From: Rhodospirillaceae bacterium LM-1
GTDB taxonomy: Bacteria > Pseudomonadota > Alphaproteobacteria > Rhodospirillales > WMHbin7
DNA length: 64,000 bases
Direction: 5' to 3'
Assembly (NCBI GenBank): GCA_902725215.1
Contig: CACUVI010000026.1
Coordinates: 248,001 to 312,000, forward strand
This document shows positions 44,894-56,009 of this stretch, piece by piece. Every line of letters starts with the position of its first letter. Within the stretch, counting starts at the first letter, position 1. The notes below the pieces were generated by a model. That model had not been told where the DNA came from and made no database searches. It was given only the letters and a program-made list of their open reading frames with translations. The translations under genes and the position numbers were made by a program.

Positions 44894-47470
44894 TTAATCA
44901 AGCGTGGCGGCGATCTCCTCCATTTCGAAACATTCGATGACGTCGCCCTTCTGGATGTCGTTGTAATTTTCCAACGACATGCCGCATTCGTAGCCTTCCT
45001 GGACTTCCTTGACGTCGTCCTTGAAGCGCTTGAGTTGCGACAGGGCACCCTCGTGGATGACCACGTTGTCGCGCAGCAGACGCACCTTCGAGCCGCGCTT
45101 GACCACGCCCTCGGTGATGCGGCAACCCGCCACCTTGCCAACCTTGGTGATGTTGAAGACGTCGCGGATTTCGGCGTAGCCCAGGAACTTTTCCTTGACC
45201 GTGGGGGCCAGCATGCCGGTCAGCGCCTTCTTCATGTCCTCGGCGACGTCGTAGATGATCGAGTAATAGCGGATGTCCACGCCGTCGCGCCTTGCGATGT
45301 CGCGGGCCTGCGGATTGGCGCGCACATTGAAGCCGACAATCAGTGCGCTGGAAGCGCGGGCCAGCGTGACGTCGGACTCGTTGATGCCGCCGACGGCTGA
45401 ATGCAGCACGCGGATCTTGACCATGTCGGTGCCGATCTTGGCCAGCGTGCCGTTGATGGCTTCCACCGATCCTTGCACGTCGCCCTTGATGACGACCGGC
45501 AATTCCTTGACCTCGCCTGCCTGGATGCGCTCGAACATCTGTTCCAGCGTGCCGCGGGCCGTAGCCACTTGGCGGGCGTCGCGTTGCTTTCTTTCGCGAT
45601 AACCGGCCACTTCGCGGGCGCGGTTTTCGTTTTCGACGACGATGAAGTCATCGCCCGCTTGCGGAACGCCGTTCAAGCCCAGCACCTCGACCGGCGAGGC
45701 GGGACCGGCCACGTCGATCTTCTTGCCGTGATCGTCGGCCATGGCGCGCACGCGGCCCCATTCGGTGCCGGAAACGAAAATGTCGCCTACCTTCAGGCTG
45801 CCCTTCTGGACCAGCACGGTGGCAACGGCGCCACGGCCCTTTTCCATTTTGGCTTCGACCACCACGCCCTGGGCGGCGCGATCGGGATTGGCCTTGAGGT
45901 CGAGAATTTCAGCCTGCAGCAGGATGGCTTCCTCGAGCTTCTCGAGATTCATGCGCTTCTTGGCCGAGACGTCGATGGCCAGCACTTCGCCGCCCATTTC
46001 CTCGACCACGATCTCGTGCTGCAGCAGTTCCTGGCGCACGCGGTCGGGATTGGCGTCGGGCTTGTCGATCTTGTTGACCGCGACCACGATGGGCACCTTG
46101 GCCGCCTTGGCGTGGCGGATGGCTTCCACCGTCTGGGGCATGATGCCGTCGTCGGCGGCCACCACCAGCACCACCACGTCGGTGACGGCGGCGCCGCGGG
46201 CGCGCATGGCGGTAAAGGCCTCGTGGCCCGGCGTATCGATGAAGGTGATCTTCTGGCCGCCCTTCATCGTCACCTGATAGGCGCCGATATGCTGGGTGAT
46301 ACCGCCCGCTTCGCCCGACACCACGTCGGTTTCGCGCAGCGCGTCCAAAAGCGAGGTCTTGCCGTGATCGACATGGCCCATGACGGTCACCACCGGCGGA
46401 CGGCGGACCAGATGCGCTTCGGTGTCTTCAAAGCCGGTCAGGCCTATTTCGACGTCGGCGTCGGAAACGCGCTTGGCGGTGTGGCCGAATTCCGAAACCA
46501 CCAGTTCGGCGGTGTCGGCATCGATCACTTGGTTGATGTTGGCCATGACGCCCATGCGCATCAAGGTCTTGATGACCTCGGCGCCGCGCGTCGCCATGCG
46601 GTTGGCCAGTTCCTGGACGCTGATGGTCTCGGGGATCACCACCTCGCGGCTTTGCTTCTCGGCGGCCTTCTGGGCCTCCAACTGCTTCAGGCGCTCGCGC
46701 TCGCGGGCGCGCTTGACGGCGGCCATGCTGCGTCCGCGCTCGCCGCGGTCTTCTTCATCCAAGGCGGCCGAAACGGTCAGCTTGCCCGGGCGGCGCTTGG
46801 GTTCCATACGCGACTTGGTAGGGGCGGGCGCCTTGTGGGCGGGCGCGCCGCCGCGACCGGGACGGCGCTTCTCGCTGCTTTCGTCATCCTCGTCAACTTC
46901 CTGGCCATGACCGGCGGGCTTGGGAACCCGGGCTGGCTCGGTGGAGGCGGGCTTTGCGGCGGCGGCTTCGGTCTTTGCAGCGGGCGGGGCTTCGCTAGCC
47001 GTCGGCGCGGGTTCATCTTGTGCCGGGGCGGGCTCAGGCTCGGGCGGCAGCAAGGACAGGCGAATGCGTTCCTCTTCGGCGCGCTTGGCCTCATCCTCAG
47101 CCTTGATCTGCGCCAAGCGCTTGTTCTCTTCCTCGGCCTTGCGGGCTGCCTGAAGAGCGTGCAAACGATGCTGCTTTTCGTCATCGGTCAGTTGATGATG
47201 CGGGGCAGGTTCGGGCGCCGGAATAGGGGCGGGGGGCACGGGGGCGGGCGCCACGGGGGCAGCCTGCGCCTGGGGGGCGGCTTCCAAAATTTCGGGAACC
47301 GGCGCGCCGCCTTGTCCGATGACGCGCTTCTTGCGCACCTCGACCGCCACGGACTTCGAGCGGCCATGCGAGAAGCTCTGGCGAATTTGGCCCGCCTCGA
47401 CGGTCTTCTTCAGCTCCAGCTTGGGCCTCAAGCGCAGTTTGCCGCCGTCCTGATCGTTCGTATCCGTCAT
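44894..47470 (-). CDS. infB: Translation initiation factor IF-2
   Basis: GTPase that brings initiator tRNA to the 30S subunit; 858 residues. The N-terminal 250 residues are rich in Pro, Ala, Glu and Lys, as in alphaproteobacterial IF-2. The G domain starts near residue 355, with [22 protein letters not shown] and NKIDKPDA, followed by the beta-barrel, linker and C2 domain ending [20 protein letters not shown]. The ATG at 47470 overlaps the ylxR stop (ATGA). A longer open frame upstream of it only shadows ylxR. Confidence 0.96.
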   Translation of the reverse strand: MTDTNDQDGGKLRLRPKLELKKTVEAGQIRQSFSHGRSKSVAVEVRKKRVIGQGGAPVPEILEAAPQAQAAPVAPAPVPPAPIPAPEPAPHHQLTDDEKQHRLHALQAARKAEEENKRLAQIKAEDEAKRAEEERIRLSLLPPEPEPAPAQDEPAPTASEAPPAAKTEAAAAKPASTEPARVPKPAGHGQEVDEDDESSEKRRPGRGGAPAHKAPAPTKSRMEPKRRPGKLTVSAALDEEDRGERGRSMAAVKRARERERLKQLEAQKAAEKQSREVVIPETISVQELANRMATRGAEVIKTLMRMGVMANINQVIDADTAELVVSEFGHTAKRVSDADVEIGLTGFEDTEAHLVRRPPVVTVMGHVDHGKTSLLDALRETDVVSGEAGGITQHIGAYQVTMKGGQKITFIDTPGHEAFTAMRARGAAVTDVVVLVVAADDGIMPQTVEAIRHAKAAKVPIVVAVNKIDKPDANPDRVRQELLQHEIVVEEMGGEVLAIDVSAKKRMNLEKLEEAILLQAEILDLKANPDRAAQGVVVEAKMEKGRGAVATVLVQKGSLKVGDIFVSGTEWGRVRAMADDHGKKIDVAGPASPVEVLGLNGVPQAGDDFIVVENENRAREVAGYRERKQRDARQVATARGTLEQMFERIQAGEVKELPVVIKGDVQGSVEAINGTLAKIGTDMVKIRVLHSAVGGINESDVTLARASSALIVGFNVRANPQARDIARRDGVDIRYYSIIYDVAEDMKKALTGMLAPTVKEKFLGYAEIRDVFNITKVGKVAGCRITEGVVKRGSKVRLLRDNVVIHEGALSQLKRFKDDVKEVQEGYECGMSLENYNDIQKGDVIECFEMEEIAATLD

Positions 47471-48108
47471 TTCGCTTCCTGTCCACCTGACCGCTCGGCC
47501 TGCCCGCCCACCAGGGCGCTCAGGCGATTCAATTCCATTCTCAGCCGTTCCGCCAGTCCGCCCGGCAGTACCGCCACATGCACCATCTGCTCGCGGCCCA
47601 AAGCCTGACCCAGCTCGGCCGCGGAAAAAAGCATCCACTCATCGACCGGCTCGGGGGCCTTGCCCGCCAGCTTGCGTCGCCCGTCGGGCGCTCCGTCGCT
47701 GGCTTCCAGGCGAAGCCGCACCTGACCTTTGGCCAGCGCTTCCTTCACTTGGTCGAAACCCGCTACTACCAGACTTGCCCGACGCGCCATGCCCAGCATG
47801 TCCAGGCAGCGGCGGCGCAACAAAAGCTCCAGCCGCTGGGCCAAATCGGTCGGCACCGTCAGCTTGCGCCGGGCGGCCTTGGCGAACAGGCTCTTCTTCA
47901 GGGCCGTATTTACCACATCCTTCTCGGCGCTCAACCACAAACCCCGGCCCGGCAGCTTGGCCGCCAGATCGGGCACCAATGCGTCTTCAGGCCCGACGAC
48001 GAAGCGGATCATCTCTTCCTTGGGCCGGATGCGCCCGGTTCCCAGACAGCGGCGCAACGGTCCCTTGGTCGGTTCTTCCGGCTCTGCCGGTTCCCGCTCT
48101 TCGTCCAC
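47467..48108 (-). CDS. YlxR-domain RNA-binding protein fused to an L7Ae-like domain
   Basis: A 213-residue protein between nusA and infB. The N-terminal YlxR (DUF448) domain has [20 protein letters not shown] and [21 protein letters not shown]. The C-terminal part (about 95-185: [28 protein letters not shown]) resembles the ribosomal L7Ae-like fold. The fused form is usual in alphaproteobacteria. The role is RNA binding in transcription or translation; the details are unknown. Confidence 0.88.
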   Translation of the reverse strand: MDEEREPAEPEEPTKGPLRRCLGTGRIRPKEEMIRFVVGPEDALVPDLAAKLPGRGLWLSAEKDVVNTALKKSLFAKAARRKLTVPTDLAQRLELLLRRRCLDMLGMARRASLVVAGFDQVKEALAKGQVRLRLEASDGAPDGRRKLAGKAPEPVDEWMLFSAAELGQALGREQMVHVAVLPGGLAERLRMELNRLSALVGGQAERSGGQEAK

Positions 48109-48122
48109 CCGGCCTCTCCCGG

Positions 48123-49637
48123 TTACTTTGCCTCGTCCTCGAACCAGTGCGCCCTGGCTCTCATGATAATGGCGTTCGCATCGTCTTCGCTCAAGGCCTC
48201 GGCGCCGACGATCTCGATCAGTTCGTCACCGGCCAGATCGGCCAGATCGTCGAGCGACTTGACGCCCTTGTTGCCCAAGGCCACCAGCATGCCGGGCGTG
48301 ATGCCCTCGATGGCGGCCACGTCGTCGGCCACGCCCATGCCCTTGCGCTCTTCGTCGAACTTGGCGTCGCGGGCTTCCAGGAAGCCTTTGGCGCGGTTCT
48401 GCAATTCCTCGGCTACGCTTTCGTCGAAGCCTTCGATCGAGGCCAAGTCGTCCAGCGGCACGAAAGCGATTTCCTCGACGGTCGAGAAGCCTTCGGTGAC
48501 CAGCAGATGCGCCAGCACGTCATCGACGTCTAGCGCGTCGATGAACAGTTGCGAGCGGGTGCGGAACTCTTCCTGACGGCGCTCGGATTCCTCGGCCTCG
48601 GTCAGAATGTCGATGTCCCAGCCCGTCAACTGGCTGGCCAGACGCACATTCTGGCCGCGCCTGCCGATGGCCAGCGAAAGCTGATCGTCGGGCACCACCA
48701 CTTCGATGCGGTTCTGCTCCTCGTCCAGCACCACCTTGGCGACCTCGGCAGGAGCCAGGGCGTTCACCACGAAGGTGGCGGGGTCTTGCGACCAGGGAAT
48801 GATGTCGATCTTCTCGCCCTGCAGCTCGGCCACCACCGCCTGCACGCGCGATCCCTTCATGCCCACGCAGGCGCCGACGGGGTCGATGCCATGGTCGTTC
48901 GAGATGACGGCGATCTTGGCGCGCGATCCCGGATCGCGGGCCACCGACTTGATCTCGATGATGCCGTCGTAGATTTCCGGCACTTCCTGGCCGAACAGCT
49001 TGCTCATGAACTGCGGAGCGGTGCGCGACAGGAAAATCTGCGGGCCGCGCACTTCCTTGCGCACATCGACGATATAGGCGCGAACGCGGTCGCCGACGCG
49101 GAAGTTTTCGCGCGGGATCAGCTCGTCGCGGCGCAACAGACCTTCGGCGCGGCCCAGATCGACCACCACATTGCCGAACTCGACGCGCTTGACCAGACCG
49201 TTCGAAATGTCGCCGATGCGGTCCTTGTATTCGTTGAACTGGCGCTCGCGCTCGGCGTCGCGCACGCGCTGCACGATCACCTGCTTGGCGGTCTGCGCCG
49301 CGATGCGCCCGAAATCGATGGGCGGCAAGGGATCGATCAGGAATTCGCCGACCTCGGCGTCGGGCTTCTTGCGCCTAGCCAGGGCCAGCGTGGTTTGCGT
49401 GGCCTCGTTCTCGATGGTTTCCACCACCTCGATGGCGCGGGCCAGCTGAATTTCGCCGGTCTTGCGGTCGATATGGGCGCGGATGTCGTGCTCGTGACCA
49501 TATTTCGAACGTCCGGCTTTCTGAATGGCCTGTTCCATGGCCATCAAGACTTCCTCGCGGTCGATGTTCTTGTCGCGGGCGACGGCGTCGGCCACTTGAA
49601 GCAGTTCAGGGCGGGGCAGGGCGGCAATGCGTTCCAT
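48123..49637 (-). CDS. nusA: Transcription termination/antitermination factor NusA
   Basis: A 504-residue NusA. N-terminal polymerase-binding domain ([30 protein letters not shown]), S1 domain ([23 protein letters not shown]), KH1 and KH2 ([47 protein letters not shown]), and two C-terminal acidic repeat regions ([16 protein letters not shown] and [20 protein letters not shown]). The terminator in front of rimP is a possible point of autoregulation. Confidence 0.96.
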   Translation of the reverse strand: MERIAALPRPELLQVADAVARDKNIDREEVLMAMEQAIQKAGRSKYGHEHDIRAHIDRKTGEIQLARAIEVVETIENEATQTTLALARRKKPDAEVGEFLIDPLPPIDFGRIAAQTAKQVIVQRVRDAERERQFNEYKDRIGDISNGLVKRVEFGNVVVDLGRAEGLLRRDELIPRENFRVGDRVRAYIVDVRKEVRGPQIFLSRTAPQFMSKLFGQEVPEIYDGIIEIKSVARDPGSRAKIAVISNDHGIDPVGACVGMKGSRVQAVVAELQGEKIDIIPWSQDPATFVVNALAPAEVAKVVLDEEQNRIEVVVPDDQLSLAIGRRGQNVRLASQLTGWDIDILTEAEESERRQEEFRTRSQLFIDALDVDDVLAHLLVTEGFSTVEEIAFVPLDDLASIEGFDESVAEELQNRAKGFLEARDAKFDEERKGMGVADDVAAIEGITPGMLVALGNKGVKSLDDLADLAGDELIEIVGAEALSEDDANAIIMRARAHWFEDEAK

Positions 49638-49641
49638 GAGG

Positions 49642-50142
49642 TTACAACTGTCCTTGTTGTTGCATGGCGTGTTTGATCAAAGCGTCGTTAAGCACCAATT
49701 TGGCTTTGGCGAGAGCCGAGATGGGAACGCGCAAATCCGCGCCCGATTCGTCTCGGATCAACACCTCGTCCCCATCCAGGCCCATCAGCAGGCCCTTGAA
49801 GCGTTTGCGCCCATCGACGGGCGCTCTTGTTTCCAGCTTGGCCTCGAAACCGGACCAGCGCTCGAAATCCTTGGGCCGCACCAGCGGCCGGTCGATGCCG
49901 GGCGAGCTGACTTCCAGCGCATAGGCCCCGGCAATCGGATCGGCCACGTCCAGGATCGGCGACAGCGCCCGGCTGATTTCCGTGCAGTCGTCGATGGTCA
50001 TGGCGACGCCGTCCAGGCGCTCGGCCATCACCTGCAACGTGGCCCGGTTGGCGGCCCCCGAAATCTGCACGCGCACCAGTTCGTAACCCATGCCCTTCAT
50101 GGGTTCTTCGATCAGTGCAGCGATGCTCGCCTCGGTCGTCAA
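49642..50142 (-). CDS. rimP: Ribosome maturation factor RimP
   Basis: 30S maturation factor, 166 residues: EPMKGMGYELVRVQISGAANRATLQVMAE, DDCTEISRALSPILDVADPI and YALEVSSPGIDRPLVRPKDFERW are diagnostic. I chose the TTG at 50142 because AGGA lies seven bases upstream and the conserved N-terminus starts there. The ATG at 50166 would follow directly on the U7 tail of a terminator with no ribosome site. First gene of the nusA-infB operon. Confidence 0.9.
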   Translation of the reverse strand: MTTEASIAALIEEPMKGMGYELVRVQISGAANRATLQVMAERLDGVAMTIDDCTEISRALSPILDVADPIAGAYALEVSSPGIDRPLVRPKDFERWSGFEAKLETRAPVDGRKRFKGLLMGLDGDEVLIRDESGADLRVPISALAKAKLVLNDALIKHAMQQQGQL

Positions 50143-50166
50143 TGCCAGTCCTGGATCTCGAAGCAT

Positions 50167-50192
50167 AAAAAAAGGCGGGCCAGTGGCCCACC
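50167..50192 (-). terminator. Intrinsic terminator/attenuator in the rimP-nusA leader
   Basis: In minus-strand RNA, GGUGGGCCA and UGGCCCGCC form a nine-pair stem (one G-U pair) around a very tight loop, followed by seven U. On the plus strand the same pair would be a C-A mismatch and no T-run exists, so the element is built for the minus strand. It lies 25 bases before the rimP start. Confidence 0.82.
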
Positions 50193-50235
50193 CCAACAAC
50201 TCTCATCCATCAGATGAGCTATGGAATATGGCAGG

Positions 50236-50264
50236 GTTATAGCAGGGATGGGGGAGGAGGGCAA
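50236..50264 (-). promoter_or_regulatory. Promoter for the rimP-nusA-infB operon
   Basis: Minus strand: TTGCCC (50264-50259), 17 bases, TATAAC (50241-50236). The leader of about 90 bases contains a small hairpin CTCATC/GATGAG (50203-50219) and then the U7 terminator. Confidence 0.65.
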
Positions 50265-50379
50265 GGTGCTTCGAGAGGGCGGTGTGGCGGCGGCTGAAAG
50301 TGTCGCCAGTTCATCAGAATTCTCATTTTATTCATACAAATTAATGGCACCGCACCCTTCTCATTGCTAAGGTTGACCA

Positions 50380-51270
50380 ATGAGGCCATATCTTCGCGAT
50401 CTGATCGATGCCGAACTTCCAGAAATAACGGTACTGGATGTTGGAGCCATGCATGATGGCGAAAATTGCTACGATCCGCTGGTCGAGCAGGGATTGGCTC
50501 GCCTCATCGGGGTGGAACCTGATCCGGCAAGCCGGGCCAAGCTGAGGGAAATCGCCCCGCACAACACCTACCTTCCCTACTTCTTAGGCGATGGCGGTCC
50601 TGCCCGTTTCCATTCGACAAGATTTCCCGGCTGCTCTTCCTTGCTCGAGCCCGATCCCAGCGTCATTGATCAGTTCACGTCGATTGGCGCGGGGGACCCC
50701 GGCGGCAATTTCTACGTCAATTTCACAACAGATGTCGAAACGCGGCGGCTTGACGATATCGAAGAATTGCCGCCCATCGATTTTATGAAGTTGGACATTC
50801 AAGGAGGAGAGTTGGATGTCCTGCAACACGCTGGGCGCGTTCTGAGCCGGGTGTCCGTGTTACAGATTGAGGTTGAATTCGTGCCTCTCTACGTGGGCCA
50901 GCCCCTTTTTTCGGACATCGACATCCATCTAAGGGGCCTGGGCTTTCATCTGCATAAGTTCATAGACGTTTCGGGAAGATGTTTTAGGCCGATCGAGCTG
51001 CCAAACCCCTTCGCGCCGTACAGTCAGCTTTTGTGGGCGGATGCGATTTTCGTGTCAAACTTATTGACACCTGAACTGCGCCAGGACGACGAGTTGCTGA
51101 AATCCGCCTTGATTCTAAACGACCTTTACGCCTCGCATGATCTGGTGCTTCGGCTGCTGGAAGAATTGGATAGCAGGCAAGGCGGCGGCCTTGGCCAAGC
51201 CTATCTAGCTGGACTGCAAAGAAATCAGCCGCTAAAAGGCCGCTTCATGAATATCAAAGACTATCTTTAA
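50380..51270 (+). CDS. FkbM-family methyltransferase
   Basis: A 296-residue protein. The SAM-binding start ITVLDVGAMHDGENCYDPL and IGVEPDPASRAKL, and later IDFMKLDIQGGELDVLQHAGRVL, match the FkbM family, which O-methylates sugars or small molecules. The C-terminal 90 residues have no recognised domain. No glycan genes lie next to it, so its substrate cannot be guessed. ATG preceded by AAGG. Confidence 0.82.
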   Translation: MRPYLRDLIDAELPEITVLDVGAMHDGENCYDPLVEQGLARLIGVEPDPASRAKLREIAPHNTYLPYFLGDGGPARFHSTRFPGCSSLLEPDPSVIDQFTSIGAGDPGGNFYVNFTTDVETRRLDDIEELPPIDFMKLDIQGGELDVLQHAGRVLSRVSVLQIEVEFVPLYVGQPLFSDIDIHLRGLGFHLHKFIDVSGRCFRPIELPNPFAPYSQLLWADAIFVSNLLTPELRQDDELLKSALILNDLYASHDLVLRLLEELDSRQGGGLGQAYLAGLQRNQPLKGRFMNIKDYL

Positions 51271-51322
51271 GGGCGAGAGCGTCTGCGCGTGAATTCTGCC
51301 CTTGGCCTTCGATCGATGGCGA

Positions 51323-51619
51323 TTAATTTGCGGACAAAGCCCTTCTGACGGCCTTGGGTTCGCGGTCGATGACGGTTAAAAAGGCGCGAGCAGGACCCGA
51401 GGGGCGGCGGTGCCGTTGCTCCCATTCCTGAACTGTGCGCGTACTGACGCCGAAGCAGGCGGCAAAGTCCTTCTGGCTCAAACCAACTTTGCTGCGGATA
51501 CCGGCGACGTCAAGTTCTTCCGGCACATGAGTGCGATAGGTTCCGGCTTTTGCTGTTCCCTTGGCAATAGCCAACGCCTGACGGGCGCTGGAAAGGATGC
51601 GGCTACCTGCCTTTGACAT
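51323..51619 (-). CDS. HTH antitoxin (HigA-like) of the first toxin-antitoxin pair
   Basis: A 98-residue protein with a helix-turn-helix at about 45-75 ([24 protein letters not shown]), typical of HigA-type antitoxins that neutralise a RelE-like toxin and repress their operon. The gene lies downstream of the toxin, with GGAG and an A-run before its ATG. Its recognition helix region resembles that of the second antitoxin at 57273, in line with their nearly identical operators. Confidence 0.88.
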   Translation of the reverse strand: MSKAGSRILSSARQALAIAKGTAKAGTYRTHVPEELDVAGIRSKVGLSQKDFAACFGVSTRTVQEWEQRHRRPSGPARAFLTVIDREPKAVRRALSAN

Positions 51620-51966
51620 GTTTTTTTTGCTCCTTTACGGTATGCATCGACAACGCCTGCCAGAATCGTCCTCAATTCATTCCGTTCCGCCTGCGTCAGG
51701 TCAATCTTGTCGCCCTTTGTGAAAAGGTTCAGCAGGAAGACGGGAACGTCATCGCCGCTGAAAAAGCTGATAACCCGCAGGCCGCCGCTTTTTCCCTTAT
51801 GACGAAGGGCCAACCGCGTTTTGCGAGCCCCACCCGTTCCCTTGATTTCGTCACCGGAAGATGGATGTTCCGCAAAGTGGCGGACGATCAACATCCGCTC
51901 ATCCTCCCTTAGGCCTGCGGCCTTGGCATCGGTCAGAAAATCAGGCGTTTCAACGACTGTCTGCAT
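51478..51966 (-). CDS. RelE/HigB-like toxin, C-terminally extended by a probable frameshift
   Basis: The first 110 residues match the RelE-like HigB toxin family: [36 protein letters not shown] and [22 protein letters not shown]. As sequenced it has 162 residues and runs 142 bases into the antitoxin gene in another frame. A run of eight As (51621-51628) lies at the junction. With seven As the toxin would end after [13 protein letters not shown], 120 residues, overlapping the antitoxin start by only a few bases, which is the normal layout. The extension is thus probably a mutation, a sequencing slip or polymerase slippage. Confidence 0.82.
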   Translation of the reverse strand: MQTVVETPDFLTDAKAAGLREDERMLIVRHFAEHPSSGDEIKGTGGARKTRLALRHKGKSGGLRVISFFSGDDVPVFLLNLFTKGDKIDLTQAERNELRTILAGVVDAYRKGAKKTCQRQVAASFPAPVRRWLLPREQQKPEPIALMCRKNLTSPVSAAKLV

Positions 51967-51975
51967 GGGTTATCT

Positions 51976-51994
51976 TATACGTCCCTGCCGTATA
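51976..51994. promoter_or_regulatory. Operator of the first toxin-antitoxin pair
   Basis: TATACGTCCCTGCCGTATA has perfect six-base inverted ends. On the minus strand it overlaps a TATAAG -10 element (51979-51974) that ends only seven bases before the toxin ATG, so binding would block transcription and the mRNA is probably leaderless. Confidence 0.65.
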
Positions 51995-52002
51995 TGTCCA
52001 GT

Positions 52003-52557
52003 TCACCGCATCATCCCCAGCCCCAGCGCCTTGTCCTCCAGCACCGGGAAGCGTTTGGGATCGAACATCTGATAGTGCCACCATTCCTTGCTATAGAAAT
52101 CCCAGCCCGCCGCGCTCATTAATCCCAGCAGAATCAGTCGGTTGCGCTGGGCCTCGGCGGAGATTTCCAAATTGGCGTGGTGCGACAAGGGTGTGAAGGC
52201 GTCGAAGGGCGTTCCCATGTCCAATTCATGCCCCGATGCGGCGTCGATCAGGGTTAAATCCAGCGCCGCCCCCCTTGAATGGGCCGAGCCACGACGCGGA
52301 TCGGCCAGGAAATCGGGGTCGGGCGTGTGGTTCCACAGCACCCACTGGGCCTCAGATGGGCGAAAGGCGTCGAAAATCTTGAGCTTGAAGCCCAGCGGGC
52401 GGGCCAGATCGATGGCCTTCTCGAACAAAGGCAGGGCTTCGGTCAGCAGATAGGCGGCCGGCCGGGCATAGACGGCTTGGCCCGTGAAGTTGTTGGGCGT
52501 GGCATAGGCGATGTCGAAGGCAACGTCGTAGCAAGACAGATCGGTCAGGGGCATCAA
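52003..52557 (-). CDS. ddpX: D-Ala-D-Ala dipeptidase, VanX/DdpX-like
   Basis: Zinc dipeptidase of 184 residues. Metal and catalytic motifs are GSAHSRGAALDLTL (His and Asp ligands) and EWWHYQ (catalytic Glu and His ligand). No signal peptide, so a cytoplasmic or recycling role as in DdpX. No vancomycin-resistance genes (vanA/vanH) are adjacent, so resistance should not be inferred. Divergent from tsaB. Confidence 0.9.
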   Translation of the reverse strand: MMPLTDLSCYDVAFDIAYATPNNFTGQAVYARPAAYLLTEALPLFEKAIDLARPLGFKLKIFDAFRPSEAQWVLWNHTPDPDFLADPRRGSAHSRGAALDLTLIDAASGHELDMGTPFDAFTPLSHHANLEISAEAQRNRLILLGLMSAAGWDFYSKEWWHYQMFDPKRFPVLEDKALGLGMMR

Positions 52558-52602
52558 ACACCTTATGGATAACCAAACGCAGGTCCTTTATACCAAAGTC
52601 CC

Positions 52603-53271
52603 ATGAAAATTCTTGCCCTAGATGCGTCCAGCCATGCTTGCTCAGCCGCCGTCGTCGAAGATGGGCGCTTGATTTCGCATCGCTTAAGAATGCTGGAGCG
52701 CGGCCAGGCCGAGGCCCTGATCCCCCTAGCCGCCGAAGCGCTGGCCGAGGCGGGGCTGGTCTGTTCTGGCGCCGACGTCATCGCCTGCACGGTGGGGCCG
52801 GGTTCCTTCACCGGCTTGCGCATCGGCCTGGCCGCCGCCCGCGGGCTGGTTCTGGCCACGGGTAAGCGTTTTGCGGGCGTGACTAGTTTCGAAGCGCTTG
52901 CCCGCGCTGTGCCGCCCGAGGACAGAACTGGCCGCAGCATCCTGGCGGCGGTGGATGCCAAGCGGGCGGAATTGTTTTTGCAACTTTTGGACCCGGCGCT
53001 TGATCCCGTTGGCGAGCCGTTTGCCGCCACCCCCGAAGCCGCCGTGTCATGGCTGCCAGCAGGCCCCTTGCTGATCGTGGGCGACGGGGCTGACAGGCTG
53101 AAGCCGGTTTTGGCAAACCGTTCTGAGACGCAATTTTCCGCCGAAACATGTGTCGATGCGCAATGGGTGGGGTTGGCCGCCTGGGATCGGTTGCAAGCCG
53201 GGCGCACCGTTCTGCCGCCAACGCCGCTATACCTGCGCGCCCCTGACGTGACGCTGTCAAAGAAGCAATAG
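52603..53271 (+). CDS. tsaB: tRNA threonylcarbamoyladenosine protein TsaB
   Basis: Partner of TsaD in making t6A37 of tRNA; 222 residues. ILALDASSHACSAAVVEDG, TVGPGSFTGLRIGLAAARGL and AAVDAKRAELFLQLL are typical. The usual neighbour rimI does not follow; instead the gene converges on a cytochrome gene with a 15-base overlap. Confidence 0.92.
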   Translation: MKILALDASSHACSAAVVEDGRLISHRLRMLERGQAEALIPLAAEALAEAGLVCSGADVIACTVGPGSFTGLRIGLAAARGLVLATGKRFAGVTSFEALARAVPPEDRTGRSILAAVDAKRAELFLQLLDPALDPVGEPFAATPEAAVSWLPAGPLLIVGDGADRLKPVLANRSETQFSAETCVDAQWVGLAAWDRLQAGRTVLPPTPLYLRAPDVTLSKKQ

Positions 53272-53916
53272 GCCAAACGACAGCGCGCCCGTCAGGGCCA
53301 GGAGGACGGCGGCCAGCAACGGGTGGCCCATTTTGGCGCTGTGAGCGGACAGGCTGGCTGGCAAGGCCTTCCATCCCGTGATCATGGGCTGGATCAGATT
53401 GTCCTTCTTGGCGACCAGATAGAAAAAAGCCGCGCCGACATGCAGCGCCACCAGACCCAGGATTCCCTTGACCAGCAGGGCGTGCCAGCCGGTGGCGGCG
53501 TCGCTGGCGTCCTTGCTGATGAATTTCGACAGCGGCGCGTCGTAGGAAATGTCGTCATTGGCGAACAGGCCCAGCCCCACCTGGGCCAGCAGTGCTGCCA
53601 ACAGGGCCAGCACCATCAGCCCGCCCAAGGGATTATGGCCGATGGCCAGGAAACGCCCCTTCAAATAATCGATGGCCGTCCCTGGCCCCTTCACGAAATC
53701 GGCGAATCTGGCATGGGTGCCGCCCACAAAACCCCAGACCAAGCGGAACAATAGCAGCGACAAAACGGCCAAGCCCGAGGTTTGGTGCAGATGCATCGGC
53801 CCCATCTGGCCGCTGACAAAGCTGACCACCACCAAAACAGCCAATAACCAATGGAACAGACGGGTCGGCAAATCCCAGACCCTGACCTTCACTTTGCGTT
53901 CGGCGTTTTGCGTCAT
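53257..53916 (-). CDS. Cytochrome b561-type membrane protein
   Basis: A 219-residue di-haem b-type cytochrome. VRVWDLPTRLFHWLLAVLVVVSF holds the first haem His in helix one, and further His in MHLHQTSG, GWHALLVKG and LVALHVGAAFFY lie in later helices; four or five helices in all. Related to HupC/HyaC-type cytochromes, but it is 45 kb from the hydrogenase genes, and HybB already provides a quinone link. It may serve another dehydrogenase. Start ATG at 53916. Confidence 0.83.
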   Translation of the reverse strand: MTQNAERKVKVRVWDLPTRLFHWLLAVLVVVSFVSGQMGPMHLHQTSGLAVLSLLLFRLVWGFVGGTHARFADFVKGPGTAIDYLKGRFLAIGHNPLGGLMVLALLAALLAQVGLGLFANDDISYDAPLSKFISKDASDAATGWHALLVKGILGLVALHVGAAFFYLVAKKDNLIQPMITGWKALPASLSAHSAKMGHPLLAAVLLALTGALSFGLLLL

Positions 53917-54020
53917 GCGCAAGAGATAAACAACAATGGGTTGGCGCGTCAAATGTCATGAGGGAATATCCCCACTGCGCCAATGGTTGACGTTGGCCCG
54001 CCCCGGTGCCACATTCTGGC

Positions 54021-55929
<1,909 letters not shown>

Positions 55930-55958
55930 TTCGCCACGCATCACTTGCTCTTATGGAT

Positions 55959-55990
55959 CGGGGGGGCTATCTTCGGCCCCCCGTCTTTCT
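55959..55990 (+). terminator. Probable terminator after thiC
   Basis: GGGGGG (55961-55966) pairs with CCCCCC (55977-55982), followed by GTCTTTCT. The short T-run makes it moderate. It also argues against a start of the next gene at 55953. Confidence 0.65.
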
Positions 55991-56009
55991 AAGTAGTGCC
56001 CCCAATAAA

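Noticed and set aside
45401-47608. 735-codon open frame on the plus strand
   Set aside because: Antisense to infB; the repetitive Gly/Leu text mirrors the Ala/Pro-rich IF-2 N-terminus.
47471-47638. N-terminal extension of IF-2 to 47638
   Set aside because: The extension only reads ylxR in another frame; the ATG at 47470 with the ATGA overlap is the standard arrangement.
50143-50166. RimP start at the ATG 50166
   Set aside because: This ATG directly abuts the U7 tail of a terminator and lacks a ribosome site; TTG 50142 has AGGA at good spacing.
52003-52557. Vancomycin resistance locus because of the VanX-like gene
   Set aside because: No ligase or dehydrogenase partner is adjacent; single DdpX-like genes are common in Gram-negative bacteria and serve dipeptide use.
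53257-53916. Assignment of the b-type cytochrome as the hydrogenase subunit HupC
   Set aside because: It is far from the hydrogenase genes, and HybB already fills the quinone-linking role.
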